64,000 nt of DNA from Lachnospiraceae bacterium C1.1 (GTDB lineage: Bacteria > Bacillota > Clostridia > Lachnospirales > Lachnospiraceae). Below the pieces are notes generated by a model. That model had not been told where the DNA came from. It made no database searches and saw nothing but the letters and a program-made list of their open reading frames with translations. This document shows, piece after piece, positions 9,402-18,748 of this stretch. Numbering within the stretch: the first letter of the stretch is position 1; every line of letters starts with the position of its first letter. The stretch is taken from assembly GCA_030434875.1 (NCBI GenBank), contig JAUISW010000001.1, positions 2,243,501-2,307,500 of the forward strand, read 5' to 3'. The translations under genes were made by a program, and so were the position numbers.

Positions 9402-10991
9402 ATGAAAAATATAATTAATAAGATCAATTCACGAATACCGGCTATTATATGGGTTCTCCTCATATATACAGCAATAATGCTTTTCTTCGGCCATTATAAG
9501 ATTTACCTCTATGAAGATGAGGTTCTCTCTTATACAGCGGCAAATTACCACAGCCCTAATAAGGGTGTCCGCTTTGACCTGTCAGACAGGACCATGTATG
9601 ATGCATCGGATATCATGGATGCCATTACTGTATCAGAAGGTGAGCGATTTGATTATTCCAATGTCGTAAAAAATACTTCATATGATCCTCACCCTCCGCT
9701 TTTCCTATTCCTTCTGCATACGTTCTCATCTCTATTTCCTGGAGTTTTTTCAGTATGGTACGGACTGGCAATAAATATAATCTTTGGTCTTATGACCTTA
9801 TTTACCTTATATTTACTCGCAAAGGAAATAAGCGGCTCAAAGGTATTCTCAGTATTTGTAAGCCTGGTCTTTGCCTGCCTGGAGGCTTTTGTTAATATTT
9901 CTGACTATCTTAGGATGTATGTGATGCTCGGTTTCTTCACCCTGCTCCTGCTCCTGCAATATGTAAAACTCCTAAAAAAACCGGCAGATGAAAAGAAGCC
10001 TGATCTCAAGGCATTTGCTTTTCTTATTCTGACTACTGTTTTGGGAACACTTACTCAATATTATTTTCTTGTTTTTGCTTTTTATGCTGCATTCTTCTAC
10101 GAAATCGTCTGCTTAAAGAGAAAACAGTTCAAAACAGCCTTAATACACGCGCTGTCATACCTGATATCCGGAGGACTTGTTCTTCTCCTTTTCCCTTCTA
10201 TCATATGGCAGATGACCCAGAGTCATTCAGCAACAGCCTCCTTTGAGCTTGGCAGCCCCACAGAGCTGATCTCAAGGGTTTATCAGATGTTTGTTCTCTT
10301 AAACCTCGAGCTTTTTAACGGCAGAGTAAAGTGGATCATTCTGGCGCTGATAGCATTCTGCATATGGCGCTTTGTATTTCATAAAGAGAAAAATCCCCTG
10401 CTTCGGGATATTCCTTTGCTTCCCTATCTTTCTGTTATATGGGTCGCAATGATGTATTACATAACAGTTTCAGCCACTACACCGCATCTTACAGTAAGAT
10501 ATCTCTCTCCGGTCTATGCACCGGTTATATTAATTGTTTTGATCCTGTTAAGACCTGTGGTAGATTCAATATTTGCAGCAAAACCGGTAGGTTATTTTGC
10601 ACTGCTGCTCGTATTTTCAATCGGGCTCATCAGTGAGATAAAAGGCGGCTTATATGATGTAAATAAAGAGATCATGCAGAGAATCTCTTTAGAATATTCG
10701 AATGATTACTGCATTCTCTTCACAGTCAGTAATCCCGAAGAGAACTTCTTTGAGCTGATGAACTACAAGGGCTTCTACAGGATCCATATGAGCGAAAATG
10801 AGCCCATAGACGAAAGAATATCCTCCGCTGATGAACTCGTCATCTACGTACCCGAAAAACGCACTCTCGAGGAATGCGTAGAGTATATGCAGCAGTTCAA
10901 TCCCGAATTAAAGTATACCAGGCATCTCTATAAGGCATATTACTCTGATGCATATCTATTAAGCATTAACGAAGACATAAATGAAAATTGA
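9402..10991 (+). CDS. GT-C fold membrane glycosyltransferase (ArnT/PMT-like), copy 1
   Basis: 529 residues with about ten to twelve membrane segments. The first extracytoplasmic loop has YLYEDEVLSYTAANY, where the acidic pair fits the catalytic carboxylates of lipid-linked-sugar-dependent GT-C enzymes, and SYDPHPPLFLFLLHTFSS. A small soluble domain ends the protein. The protein at 22117-23700 is a full-length paralogue sharing these motifs and the C-terminal LYKAYYSDAYL. The likely job is transferring a sugar from a polyprenyl-phosphate donor to a surface polymer or protein. A terminator follows directly. Confidence 0.85.
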   Translation: MKNIINKINSRIPAIIWVLLIYTAIMLFFGHYKIYLYEDEVLSYTAANYHSPNKGVRFDLSDRTMYDASDIMDAITVSEGERFDYSNVVKNTSYDPHPPLFLFLLHTFSSLFPGVFSVWYGLAINIIFGLMTLFTLYLLAKEISGSKVFSVFVSLVFACLEAFVNISDYLRMYVMLGFFTLLLLLQYVKLLKKPADEKKPDLKAFAFLILTTVLGTLTQYYFLVFAFYAAFFYEIVCLKRKQFKTALIHALSYLISGGLVLLLFPSIIWQMTQSHSATASFELGSPTELISRVYQMFVLLNLELFNGRVKWIILALIAFCIWRFVFHKEKNPLLRDIPLLPYLSVIWVAMMYYITVSATTPHLTVRYLSPVYAPVILIVLILLRPVVDSIFAAKPVGYFALLLVFSIGLISEIKGGLYDVNKEIMQRISLEYSNDYCILFTVSNPEENFFELMNYKGFYRIHMSENEPIDERISSADELVIYVPEKRTLEECVEYMQQFNPELKYTRHLYKAYYSDAYLLSINEDINEN

Positions 10992-10992
10992 C

Positions 10993-11028
10993 AAAAAAAT
11001 TCCGGATCTGAATGATCCGGAATTTTTT
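10993..11028. terminator. Bidirectional intrinsic terminator
   Basis: An 11-bp perfect stem (AATTCCGGATC / GATCCGGAATT, loop TGAAT) is flanked by A-runs on one side and T-runs on the other. It lies between two convergent genes, so it can stop transcription from both. Confidence 0.9.
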
Positions 11029-11040
11029 ATTATATTAAAT

Positions 11041-12693
11041 TTAGAAAATACGTCTTACTGCTACTGCGCTTCTGTAGTTAGCGCTTGAAACCTTAATTCC
11101 TGTTTTTGCTGTGGAAGCATGTACAATCTGACCGCCTCCAATGTAAATTCCTACGTGACCTGAGTAACATACGATATCACCGGCCTGAGCATTAGCAAGA
11201 CCGCCGCTTACTGCATATCCTACAGATCTGTCAGCACCTGAACTATGTGGAAGTGAGATGCCGAACTTTCTATAAACGCTCATTACGAAACCTGAGCAGT
11301 CAGTACCATTTGTAAGTGATGATCCACCATATACGTAAGGATTACCGACAAACTGAAGAGCGTAATTAGCAACTGCCGATCCTGAACCACTTCCTGATGC
11401 TGAGTAGTTTGATCCACCCGATGAGGAACTGCTTCCTGAACTCTTACTTGATGAAGAGCTCTTACTGCTCTTGCTATTCTTACTATTCTTACTATTCTTT
11501 GCTCTTGCCGCTTCCTCCGCTTTTGCAGCAGCCTCAGCAGCTTTTCTGGCCTCTTCTCTTTCTCTTTCTTCTTTCTCGAGACGAGCTTCTTCTTCTGCCT
11601 TTGACTCAGCATGAACAAAATCTGTATAAATCTTTATAAATTCATCGCTGACGTATCCTTCACCTTCTTCGACTGAAACCTTAGCCCAGCCTTCGCTGTC
11701 TTCATCGATAACTGAAAGAACGTCATCCATCGGAACCATTCCGATAACTTCAGCATCCTTTGATGCATCAGATCTAACATAAAGTGTAGTTGTCAGAACC
11801 TTGGCATTTCTGCTTCCTACTTCTTTGGCAAGCTCCTCTGCCTCATCTCCTGTAACAACATATGAAGATTTAACATAACCTTCAGTATTTCCGGACTTGA
11901 TCTTGATCCAGTCTCCGCTTACCGAAAGCTTGTTACCTACTGAATTATTGTAAAGCTTACCTGTGTATTCGCTCTCTTCTGAAGGTTCTGAACGAACATA
12001 AACATAATTATCAACCTTGGCAATAACGAGATCAGTAAACTCCTCTTCTTCAGCATCATTTTCTGCTGCCGTAACAGCATCAACGAGGTTCATATCACCG
12101 CTATAATCATCATCAACTTCAACAGCTGTTCCTGCACCTGCTGAAATATTTTCTATAGAACCGGATGAAACTGTTGACGACTTCTTTGATGACTTGTTAT
12201 TGTCACTGTCTTCATCTTCTTCGTCATCATCCTCATCATCTTCTGCTGCCTCTGTCGAAGCAGTGTCTGACTCCATAACGCCAGCTCCGGCTGATGGAAG
12301 TGCCTCAAGTGTCGAAGATGTTGAACTCTTTTCTTCGTCTGACACAGTTGCCTCGGAAACCTCCGATGCCTCCGATTCCTTTTTTTCTGATTTATTTTCT
12401 TCAGATGAATTATCATCTTCAGTTGCAGACTCAACTTCTAAAGCTTCGCTAGTCTCACTCTCATTGTCATTGTCATCTTCCGGCTCTTCGATATCACCTA
12501 ACTGACTGTCAGCAACAACTATCTTGCTCTTAGTCTTAATGCTTACTTCCTCTCCAAAAGCTCTTGCAATACCAGCTGCCGGCATTAATGCCACGCGTGA
12601 TGAAGCTTCTGTAGAGTAGCTGTTCCCCCCTGCTACAAGCATTGCCCCTACAATACAGCATGCTGTAAGCTTATAAACTCTTTCTCTCTTCAT
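11041..12693 (-). CDS. Secreted NlpC/P60 peptidoglycan hydrolase with two SH3 domains
   Basis: 550 residues. A signal peptide (about 1-30, ending STEASS) leads into a very acidic, Ser/Glu-rich region (about 60-200). Two bacterial SH3 domains follow (YVYVRSEPSEES and TLYVRSDASKDA), then a Glu/Lys/Ala helix, a Ser/Lys/Asn-rich linker and a C-terminal NlpC/P60 domain. The catalytic set is visible: Cys466 in TDCSGF, His513 in GHVGIY and His525 in IVHAS. It should cleave gamma-D-Glu-diamino-acid bonds in cell-wall peptides during growth or separation. It stands alone, with an AGGAG about 16 nt before the ATG and a terminator after it. Confidence 0.95.
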   Translation of the reverse strand: MKRERVYKLTACCIVGAMLVAGGNSYSTEASSRVALMPAAGIARAFGEEVSIKTKSKIVVADSQLGDIEEPEDDNDNESETSEALEVESATEDDNSSEENKSEKKESEASEVSEATVSDEEKSSTSSTLEALPSAGAGVMESDTASTEAAEDDEDDDEEDEDSDNNKSSKKSSTVSSGSIENISAGAGTAVEVDDDYSGDMNLVDAVTAAENDAEEEEFTDLVIAKVDNYVYVRSEPSEESEYTGKLYNNSVGNKLSVSGDWIKIKSGNTEGYVKSSYVVTGDEAEELAKEVGSRNAKVLTTTLYVRSDASKDAEVIGMVPMDDVLSVIDEDSEGWAKVSVEEGEGYVSDEFIKIYTDFVHAESKAEEEARLEKEEREREEARKAAEAAAKAEEAARAKNSKNSKNSKSSKSSSSSKSSGSSSSSGGSNYSASGSGSGSAVANYALQFVGNPYVYGGSSLTNGTDCSGFVMSVYRKFGISLPHSSGADRSVGYAVSGGLANAQAGDIVCYSGHVGIYIGGGQIVHASTAKTGIKVSSANYRSAVAVRRIF

Positions 12694-12945
12694 TTTTTAA
12701 ATACTTATCTCCTGATTTTTTACTCCGCCGTCCTTAAATGAATTTTAAAACCCATATCAACGGCCGGAATTCACCAAAAAATACATTTATTACGAAATTA
12801 TTACGCGACTATAAAATAATAACACTATAGAGGCTTATTGTCAATTTGTACTGAATAAAAAACAAAATATTTTAGATAATTTTTATAATTTTGCTTTATA
12901 ATTGTTACAAAAACTCTAAGCAGATTTTTTTTTGGAGGATTTTTT

Positions 12946-13644
12946 ATGAGTTATGAACAAAAAACAGCATTTATTACAGGCGCTTCCAGAGGTATCGGAA
13001 ATTCAATCGCAAGACACTTAGCCAACGAAGGTTATGATCTCTATTTACTTTCGAGAAAAGATGTAAATGATCTATCGTCACTTCCCGGAAAGCATTATGC
13101 CGGAGATGTAGGAGATTACAAATTTATAGAAACTATTATCTCGGAAATGCCAAGAGTTGATGTAGTTATAAATAATGCCGGAATTTCAAAAATCGGCCTT
13201 CTTCAGGATCTTAATCCCGAAGACTGGGATGAGATCATAAGAACAAATCTTACATCCCTTTATAATGTATGTCACGCAGCCATCCCGAAAATGCTTAAGA
13301 ATCATTCAGGACGTATCATCAATATTTCCTCTGTCTGGGGTGTTGTCGGTTCTTCAACAGAGGTTGCCTATTCTGCCTCAAAAGGTGGAATAAATGCTTT
13401 CACGCGAGCCCTTGCAAAGGAGCTTGCTCCAAGTAACATTCAGGTAAACGCCATTGCCTGCGGTGTTATAGATACCGACATGAACAAATGCTTCAGTGAG
13501 GAAGAACGCAATGCCCTTATAGATGAGATCCCGGCCTGTCGCATGGGAACTCCCGGTGATGTTGCCGAGCTGGTATCATTACTCGTAAATACCAGCAATT
13601 ATCTTACCGGACAGATCATAAACTTAGATGGAGGCTGGATCTAA
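12946..13644 (+). CDS. Short-chain dehydrogenase/reductase (FabG-like)
   Basis: 232 residues with all classical SDR landmarks: TGASRGIG cofactor loop near residue 12, NNAG near 77, the catalytic Ser in INISS and YSASK around 145. This resembles 3-oxoacyl-ACP reductase (FabG), but FabG-like SDRs in polysaccharide loci often reduce sugars or aryl/acyl side groups. The TTTGGAGGA ribosome site is strong. It is monocistronic: the upstream gene is divergent, and the CotH gene converges on it with 5 nt between stop codons. I keep the generic name because nothing here fixes the substrate. Confidence 0.85.
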   Translation: MSYEQKTAFITGASRGIGNSIARHLANEGYDLYLLSRKDVNDLSSLPGKHYAGDVGDYKFIETIISEMPRVDVVINNAGISKIGLLQDLNPEDWDEIIRTNLTSLYNVCHAAIPKMLKNHSGRIINISSVWGVVGSSTEVAYSASKGGINAFTRALAKELAPSNIQVNAIACGVIDTDMNKCFSEEERNALIDEIPACRMGTPGDVAELVSLLVNTSNYLTGQIINLDGGWI

Positions 13645-13659
13645 AGATCTCAGCCTCCA
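13629..13659. terminator. Hairpin overlapping the SDR stop codon
   Basis: TGGAGGCT and AGCCTCCA arms, with GATC/GATC nearer a TAAA loop, form a strong hairpin spanning the stop codon of the SDR gene and the 3' end of the convergent CotH gene. The following T-tract is weak on the plus strand (ATTCTTCTTT), so termination is likely but not certain. Confidence 0.6.
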
Positions 13660-15938
13660 CATTCTTCTTTAACACATTCTTTTATGTATTCCGCACGTTC
13701 TCTCAAGAACATCCGCATTCTCTCTATCAGTTCATCAAAATCCTCTACTGTCATATCATCTGCAAAAAATCTGCCATATTCGTTTTCCACATATGGACGT
13801 ACTTCCTCTGCCAGTGCATCAAGCTTTGGTATGGTTTTATCAGGATCAAAGTTCTCATCAGATATTTCCAGGAATCTTTTATAAAATCTCTCTCTGAAAT
13901 CCTCATTTTCCATAAGCTTTGCAAAAAGCTCATCCCTGCTGTAGCTTCGGGTTCCGTATCTTGCCTTGTTCAAAGTATTCGTACTTACTGCTGAATAGTC
14001 AAAATTTGCATTATTATCAAAATTGATCCAACGCCAGCGGGTGTCTGTTTCTTCATTTTTATCATCATCTTCTATCATCCGCCAGAGAGCTGTATTCGTA
14101 TTTGGCCAGTCCATTCCTTCATCAATGAAGATCCTGAATGCAAAATAATCGATCAGACTATCCATATCCAGCATATTATTTATCTTCTCATAATCAGAAT
14201 CCACAGTAAAGTCCGCATGCCATACGAAATTCTGGAGTTCACCCCAAACCTTGTCTCCGGCTTCACCTCCGTCTGCAAGAAGGCTGTTCTTAACTACAGC
14301 TATATTGTCTTTGTCCGGTCCATAAAGATCAGAAAGCCACTCACTTCCAAGTTTATCTCCAACCCTGTAAATTCCCCAGAATTCACCGTCAATGAAAAGG
14401 TAATAGGGTTTTGTATATTCGGGAGTTGCAAAATCAAGTCCCTGAGCCAGCTCTGTTGCAAGTTCATCCTTAACAAAGGTATACATATCATTTCCACCGG
14501 AGAAAAGAACAGTCCGGCTGTATCCCTCATCTATGTCTCCAAGTCCGTTAAAATTTTTAACTCCGTATATATCTCTTGCATAAAGATTAAAGCTCTTCTT
14601 TGCAAAATTTCTCGTCCTATGGCCTTTTACCCTAAGCCCGCATAATCCATCAAATTCAAGATCATGATCTTCATCAAAAGCTGTGACCTGGGCTTCTCTC
14701 TCCCATTCAGTACCCTTTTGGATATAATTATAATTCAGGTACTCATGCATTTTTATTCCACAAACACTGACTGTACCGTCTGTAGGCGTTTCCGGATGCT
14801 CTTCGAGATATTTAACAGCGTTTTCACTTTCAGAGAGCTTCTCCCTGAAGCTTTCCACACCTATCTTTCCCATGACAAAATTTCCGTTCTCATATCCGAA
14901 AATACCATCCGGATCGGAGATCACTGAAATAACGCCAATGCCATCATAAGTCTTTTTCTTATCAAATCCGACAAAATATACTGCCGTTGAAACATCCGAT
15001 ATCTCACCATTTTCGCCAAATGCCGCCGCCCTGATAATATTACATTTATCTACAGGCCTTTCAGGTATCTTATATCGAAAATTCACATAACTCAGCAATT
15101 CTACGGAAACCTGCCATAATGATGAATAAATATTTTCTTTTTTGCTGACATCCGTTATTTCTATAGGATCTGTATATATGTAAGAGTTTTCATTCGGAAT
15201 CGAACCATCCAAAGTATACCTTATCGTCTCACCTTCATCTGCTGATATCTCGAGCTTAAAGTCCTCATCATAAAAACCGCTTTCCGCAGAAAATACCGGT
15301 TTTGAAAGACTCGGCAATACAAGTGCTTCCGATAGGGCATTTGTTTCTCCGGGAGTTGGTGTACGTCTCGAAAAAGTTCCTTTTCCATCCTCTTCCCTTG
15401 CCCATACGGTATCATATCTTAACTCAGGCACCTCAACCGAATCCAACAGGAATTTTTTATTATCCGATAAATAAAGGTTTTCCCCGGATGCCGATAAAGA
15501 GAAGTTTGTATGAAGTCCATTGCTTTCCGTCGCTATTGCTCTTCCGGTCATAATAAAATTTGTAAGACTCAGACTTTCATCCGTATCCGGCTCTGCCTCA
15601 GGAGTGTTATCTGCATACACCAGCAGAAATCCATTTGCAGAAATACTTGTTCCCTCCGGAAAAGTCCATTTATCAAGGTGATGCTCGGAATCAGACAGAA
15701 ACCATCCGGAAAGGTCCATTTCTTCATCTGATGAATTATAGAGTTCGATCCAGTCCGGATGCTCGCCCTTGTCATCATGCAGTGATGCAAGATTTGAGCT
15801 GCAGACTTCATTTATTTTTATGCTTTCAGCCGGTTCATTAAGCCTTATCCCGATAATGAGAAAAAGCAGAAAGATAAATACTGCAGCTAATGAAATTTTT
15901 ACTGTATTTCTTCTTAATGCTCTCCTCAAATTATCCAT
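13650..15938 (-). CDS. CotH-kinase protein with lamin-tail and chitobiase-like domains
   Basis: 762 residues. After an N-terminal membrane anchor (about 14-32) comes a lamin-tail domain (about 38-165; INEVCSSNLASLHDDKGEHP and WIELYNSSDEEMDLSGW). A chitobiase C-terminal-like beta domain follows (ETIRYTLDGSIPN, about 235), then a CotH kinase domain (about 380-700; RVKGHRTRNFAKKSFNLYAR, GIYRVGDKLG, WINFDNNANFDY). This arrangement is common in Clostridia for extracellular CotH proteins. The ribosome site is poor (an AGGA almost abutting the ATG), so expression may depend on coupling to the epimerase gene 26 nt upstream. It is the last gene of the neuA-epimerase-cotH run. Confidence 0.88.
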   Translation of the reverse strand: MDNLRRALRRNTVKISLAAVFIFLLFLIIGIRLNEPAESIKINEVCSSNLASLHDDKGEHPDWIELYNSSDEEMDLSGWFLSDSEHHLDKWTFPEGTSISANGFLLVYADNTPEAEPDTDESLSLTNFIMTGRAIATESNGLHTNFSLSASGENLYLSDNKKFLLDSVEVPELRYDTVWAREEDGKGTFSRRTPTPGETNALSEALVLPSLSKPVFSAESGFYDEDFKLEISADEGETIRYTLDGSIPNENSYIYTDPIEITDVSKKENIYSSLWQVSVELLSYVNFRYKIPERPVDKCNIIRAAAFGENGEISDVSTAVYFVGFDKKKTYDGIGVISVISDPDGIFGYENGNFVMGKIGVESFREKLSESENAVKYLEEHPETPTDGTVSVCGIKMHEYLNYNYIQKGTEWEREAQVTAFDEDHDLEFDGLCGLRVKGHRTRNFAKKSFNLYARDIYGVKNFNGLGDIDEGYSRTVLFSGGNDMYTFVKDELATELAQGLDFATPEYTKPYYLFIDGEFWGIYRVGDKLGSEWLSDLYGPDKDNIAVVKNSLLADGGEAGDKVWGELQNFVWHADFTVDSDYEKINNMLDMDSLIDYFAFRIFIDEGMDWPNTNTALWRMIEDDDKNEETDTRWRWINFDNNANFDYSAVSTNTLNKARYGTRSYSRDELFAKLMENEDFRERFYKRFLEISDENFDPDKTIPKLDALAEEVRPYVENEYGRFFADDMTVEDFDELIERMRMFLRERAEYIKECVKEECGG

Positions 15939-15964
15939 ATCCTATCACATATAATAAACTGCTA

Positions 15965-16939
15965 TTAAAGATTTTCCTTATACCAGTCTATTGCCTCTTT
16001 GATTCCACGTTCAAAACTATATTCCGGGTCGTAATTTAAGAGTTTCTTCGCCTTGGAAATATCGGCATTGCTGTGCTTGATATCTCCCGGTCTGTCCGGT
16101 CCGAAATTAGGTTCTATATCTTTTCCGAGTGCCTTTGTAAGAAGATAGTAAATATCAATAAGATATTCTCTTCCGCCGTAAGCGACATTAAAAGCCTCTC
16201 CGCCGGCCTCGTGCGGTGCAAGACAGGCTTTAAGATTTGCCTCTATAACATTTTCTATATATGTAAAATCTCTGCTCTGTTTGCCGTCACCGTTAATAGT
16301 AGGAGTCTCACCATTCATAAGCTGCTTTATAAATTTCGGAATAACTGCCGCATACGCTCCCTCCGGATCCTGACGGCGTCCAAAAACATTAAAGTATCTC
16401 AGTCCGTATGTATCAAGTCCGTAAAGTTTGTAATAAAGCTTTCCGTATTCCTCATCCACTCTCTTTGTCAGTGCATAGGGTGAAAGGAGATTTCCTTCCT
16501 GTCCTTCTGTCTTTGGAAGTACCGGATGATCTCCGTAAACGGACGAGCTGGAAGCATACACAAACTTCTTTACCTTGTTCTGTCTTGCAGCCTCCATCAT
16601 ATTTAATGTGCCTCTTATATTGACTTCTTCATAAAAAAGCGGCATCTCAATACTTCTGGGAACGCTTCCCCATGCAGCTTCATTCATGACATAATCAACG
16701 CCCTTGCAGGCCTCCATGCAGGTATCAAGATCCGTTATATCCCCCTTGATAAAACTGTAATTTGGATTATCCAAAAACATGTCAACATTTGACTGCTTAC
16801 CGGTTGAAAGATTATCAAGACATCTTACCTTATATCCCATTCTAAGAAGAGCCTCTACAAGGTTAGATCCTATAAATCCGGCTCCTCCGGTAACTAAAAA
16901 CAAAGAATTATCATCAAATTTAACATCAGTGTATGACAT
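15965..16939 (-). CDS. UDP-N-acetylglucosamine 4-epimerase (WbpP/TviC-like)
   Basis: 324-residue extended SDR: TGGAGFIGSNLVEALL Rossmann loop at the N-terminus, Ser in ASSSSVYGDHP and catalytic YALTK. It matches the WbpP/TviC/VipB branch through GSVPRSI, LRYFNVFGRRQDPEGAYAAV and INGDGKQSRDFTYIENV. That branch converts UDP-GlcNAc(A) to UDP-GalNAc(A). A TviB-like UDP-sugar 6-dehydrogenase is encoded at 23707-25023, so the pair probably makes UDP-GalNAcA as in Vi antigen synthesis. It lies 6 nt downstream of the neuA-like gene. General UDP-glucose epimerases are the main alternative, but these motifs favour the N-acetyl branch. Confidence 0.87.
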   Translation of the reverse strand: MSYTDVKFDDNSLFLVTGGAGFIGSNLVEALLRMGYKVRCLDNLSTGKQSNVDMFLDNPNYSFIKGDITDLDTCMEACKGVDYVMNEAAWGSVPRSIEMPLFYEEVNIRGTLNMMEAARQNKVKKFVYASSSSVYGDHPVLPKTEGQEGNLLSPYALTKRVDEEYGKLYYKLYGLDTYGLRYFNVFGRRQDPEGAYAAVIPKFIKQLMNGETPTINGDGKQSRDFTYIENVIEANLKACLAPHEAGGEAFNVAYGGREYLIDIYYLLTKALGKDIEPNFGPDRPGDIKHSNADISKAKKLLNYDPEYSFERGIKEAIDWYKENL

Positions 16940-16945
16940 AAAAAA

Positions 16946-17650
16946 TCAAGCCTCTTTTCTTTTCCTAAGTATTGCTTCTGCTATAAACAGATCAAAGGGT
17001 TCGTCTATATCAACTGAATCCTCAGCCTTCATAATATAAGGGATGCAGTTATTTCCATAAAGACTTCCCGTCTTACGATAAACATCGGTATATACAGCAT
17101 AAACGGCTGCCCCATTTCTTGCATAAAGATGAGGAAGAGCCTGACGGGTAGTATATTTTTCTCCATCCGCCTGATAAAAACTCAGCATTCCGTCATCTTC
17201 CAATTTCATAAGCTTCATTGGAAGATATTCATGCGGAAGATCAATAACACTTACTGTTGCATCAGCCTTTTCATTTGATATCATTGCTTCGAGTGCTTCA
17301 TCTATATGCCTGGCTGTTCTAAGTGGTGAAGTAGGCTGCAGTAGAATAAACGCATCGCTTTTATATCCTTCTTTTTCCAGCTCATCGAGATGATAATTTA
17401 TAACATCCTTCATAACTGCTGTGTCAGATGCCAGCTCTGCAGGTCTCATTCTGACCTCTATTCCCTCTTTTCTTGCATAGTCTGCAAATTCTTCATCATC
17501 AGTGGAAAGTATGGTTTTGGTGATCAGTCTGCTCTGCTTTGCAGCTTCAAAAGTGTATCCCATTAACGGCTTTCCTGCAAGATCTGTCATGTTTTTGTGG
17601 GGTATCCCCTTTGACCCGCCCCTTGCCGGTACTATCGCAAGTATTTCCAT
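16946..17650 (-). CDS. CMP-nonulosonic acid (sialic/legionaminic) synthetase
   Basis: 234 residues of the acylneuraminate cytidylyltransferase family: N-terminal AIVPARGGSKGIPHKN nucleotide-binding motif, LLQPTSPLRTARHI, and the late DIDEPFD metal-binding motif. It activates a nonulosonic acid with CTP for transfer. The ATG at 17650 has GAGGAA 7 nt upstream and gives the family's usual N-terminus; a longer frame starting 23 codons upstream has no ribosome site. NeuB- and NeuC-like genes lie at 19902-22063. Sialic versus legionaminic acid cannot be separated by eye. Confidence 0.9.
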   Translation of the reverse strand: MEILAIVPARGGSKGIPHKNMTDLAGKPLMGYTFEAAKQSRLITKTILSTDDEEFADYARKEGIEVRMRPAELASDTAVMKDVINYHLDELEKEGYKSDAFILLQPTSPLRTARHIDEALEAMISNEKADATVSVIDLPHEYLPMKLMKLEDDGMLSFYQADGEKYTTRQALPHLYARNGAAVYAVYTDVYRKTGSLYGNNCIPYIMKAEDSVDIDEPFDLFIAEAILRKRKEA

Positions 17651-17826
17651 AAATCGTTCCTCGATTCTATCTAAAAAGTCAGGTTTTATCACGAAATAGC
17701 AAGAATTAGTATACCCCAAATTCTCCTATTGCGCAAATTCAAGAATTATATTACGATTATTATGTCTATTGTATTTTTTTAGCTTCGAATAATAAAATAC
17801 ATAAAATAAAGAAGGACTTGTAAAAA

Positions 17827-18723
17827 ATGGAAGTTATAAATAAGGCGGCAATGCTTTTAAGCTACTTACATAATAAAACTCTTCGTGAAGAAGACTACCC
17901 TGCCGCACTAAAAAAATGGTACAAAAAAATAACGGGTCGTACACTTAACCTTGATGATCCAAAGACATACGACGAAAAAATCCAATGGCTCAAGCTTTAC
18001 GATAAAAACCCACTAAAAACTACTCTTTCAGATAAATACGCTGTAAGAGACTGGGTCAGGGATACGATCGGCGAAGAATATCTGATCCCACTCCTGGGAG
18101 CCTGGGACAGATTCGATGAAATTGATTTTTCAGCTCTTCCAAGAAGATTTGTACTAAAGGCAAATCATGCATCCGGCTGGAATATAATCGTAAGAAGCAA
18201 GAAAAACTTGAATATACGGGCAGCCCGACGAAAATTCAACCGCTGGATGAGTACTGATTTTGCACTGATCGAAGGATTCGAGCTTCAGTACAGAGATATA
18301 AAAAGAAAGATCATAGCCGAGGAATTCATAGAAAACGGCGGAAATAATCTTTTCGATTACAAATATCACTGTTTTAACGGAAAACCTGAATTTATAGAAT
18401 ATATAGGGGACAGGCTCTCCGGTCAGCCCCGGCTTATGTTTCTGGGTCTTGACTGGACGCCTGAAATTTTTACTGACGGCACCTATCCTCTTTATGATGA
18501 AGTTCCTCCAAGACCGGATTGTCTTGAGAAAATGAATGAACTTGCGTCAAAACTATGCAAGGGATTTCCTTATGTGAGGGTTGATCTGTATGCCATGGAT
18601 GATGGTTCTGTCAAATTTGGAGAAATGACATTTACTCCGGGCAGCGGCAAACATGGCGGATGGACTCCACAGGAATATGAACGTATTCTTGGAGATATGA
18701 TAGTTCTCCCGGAGACAAAATAA
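17827..18723 (+). CDS. TupA-like ATP-grasp protein
   Basis: 298 residues resembling the TupA-like ATP-grasp family found in polysaccharide and teichuronopeptide loci. Visible features are the start region TYDEKIQWLKLYD, the FVLKANHASGWNIIV strand and loop, IAEEFIENGGNN, DYKYHCFNGKPEFIE and the C-terminal FGEMTFTPGSGKHGGW. ATP-grasp enzymes form amide or ester bonds with ATP, and in this setting the protein may attach an amino acid or other acid to a glycan. It is followed 25 nt later by a dehydrogenase gene on the same strand, so they are likely cotranscribed. Confidence 0.85.
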   Translation: MEVINKAAMLLSYLHNKTLREEDYPAALKKWYKKITGRTLNLDDPKTYDEKIQWLKLYDKNPLKTTLSDKYAVRDWVRDTIGEEYLIPLLGAWDRFDEIDFSALPRRFVLKANHASGWNIIVRSKKNLNIRAARRKFNRWMSTDFALIEGFELQYRDIKRKIIAEEFIENGGNNLFDYKYHCFNGKPEFIEYIGDRLSGQPRLMFLGLDWTPEIFTDGTYPLYDEVPPRPDCLEKMNELASKLCKGFPYVRVDLYAMDDGSVKFGEMTFTPGSGKHGGWTPQEYERILGDMIVLPETK

Positions 18724-18748
18724 AAGCTAAAATTGAGGGGTGACAATT

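Noticed and set aside
11283-12505. Several open frames inside the NlpC/P60 gene
   Set aside because: They are shadows of Ser/Glu/Lys-rich low-complexity codons in the real gene and show no family motifs.
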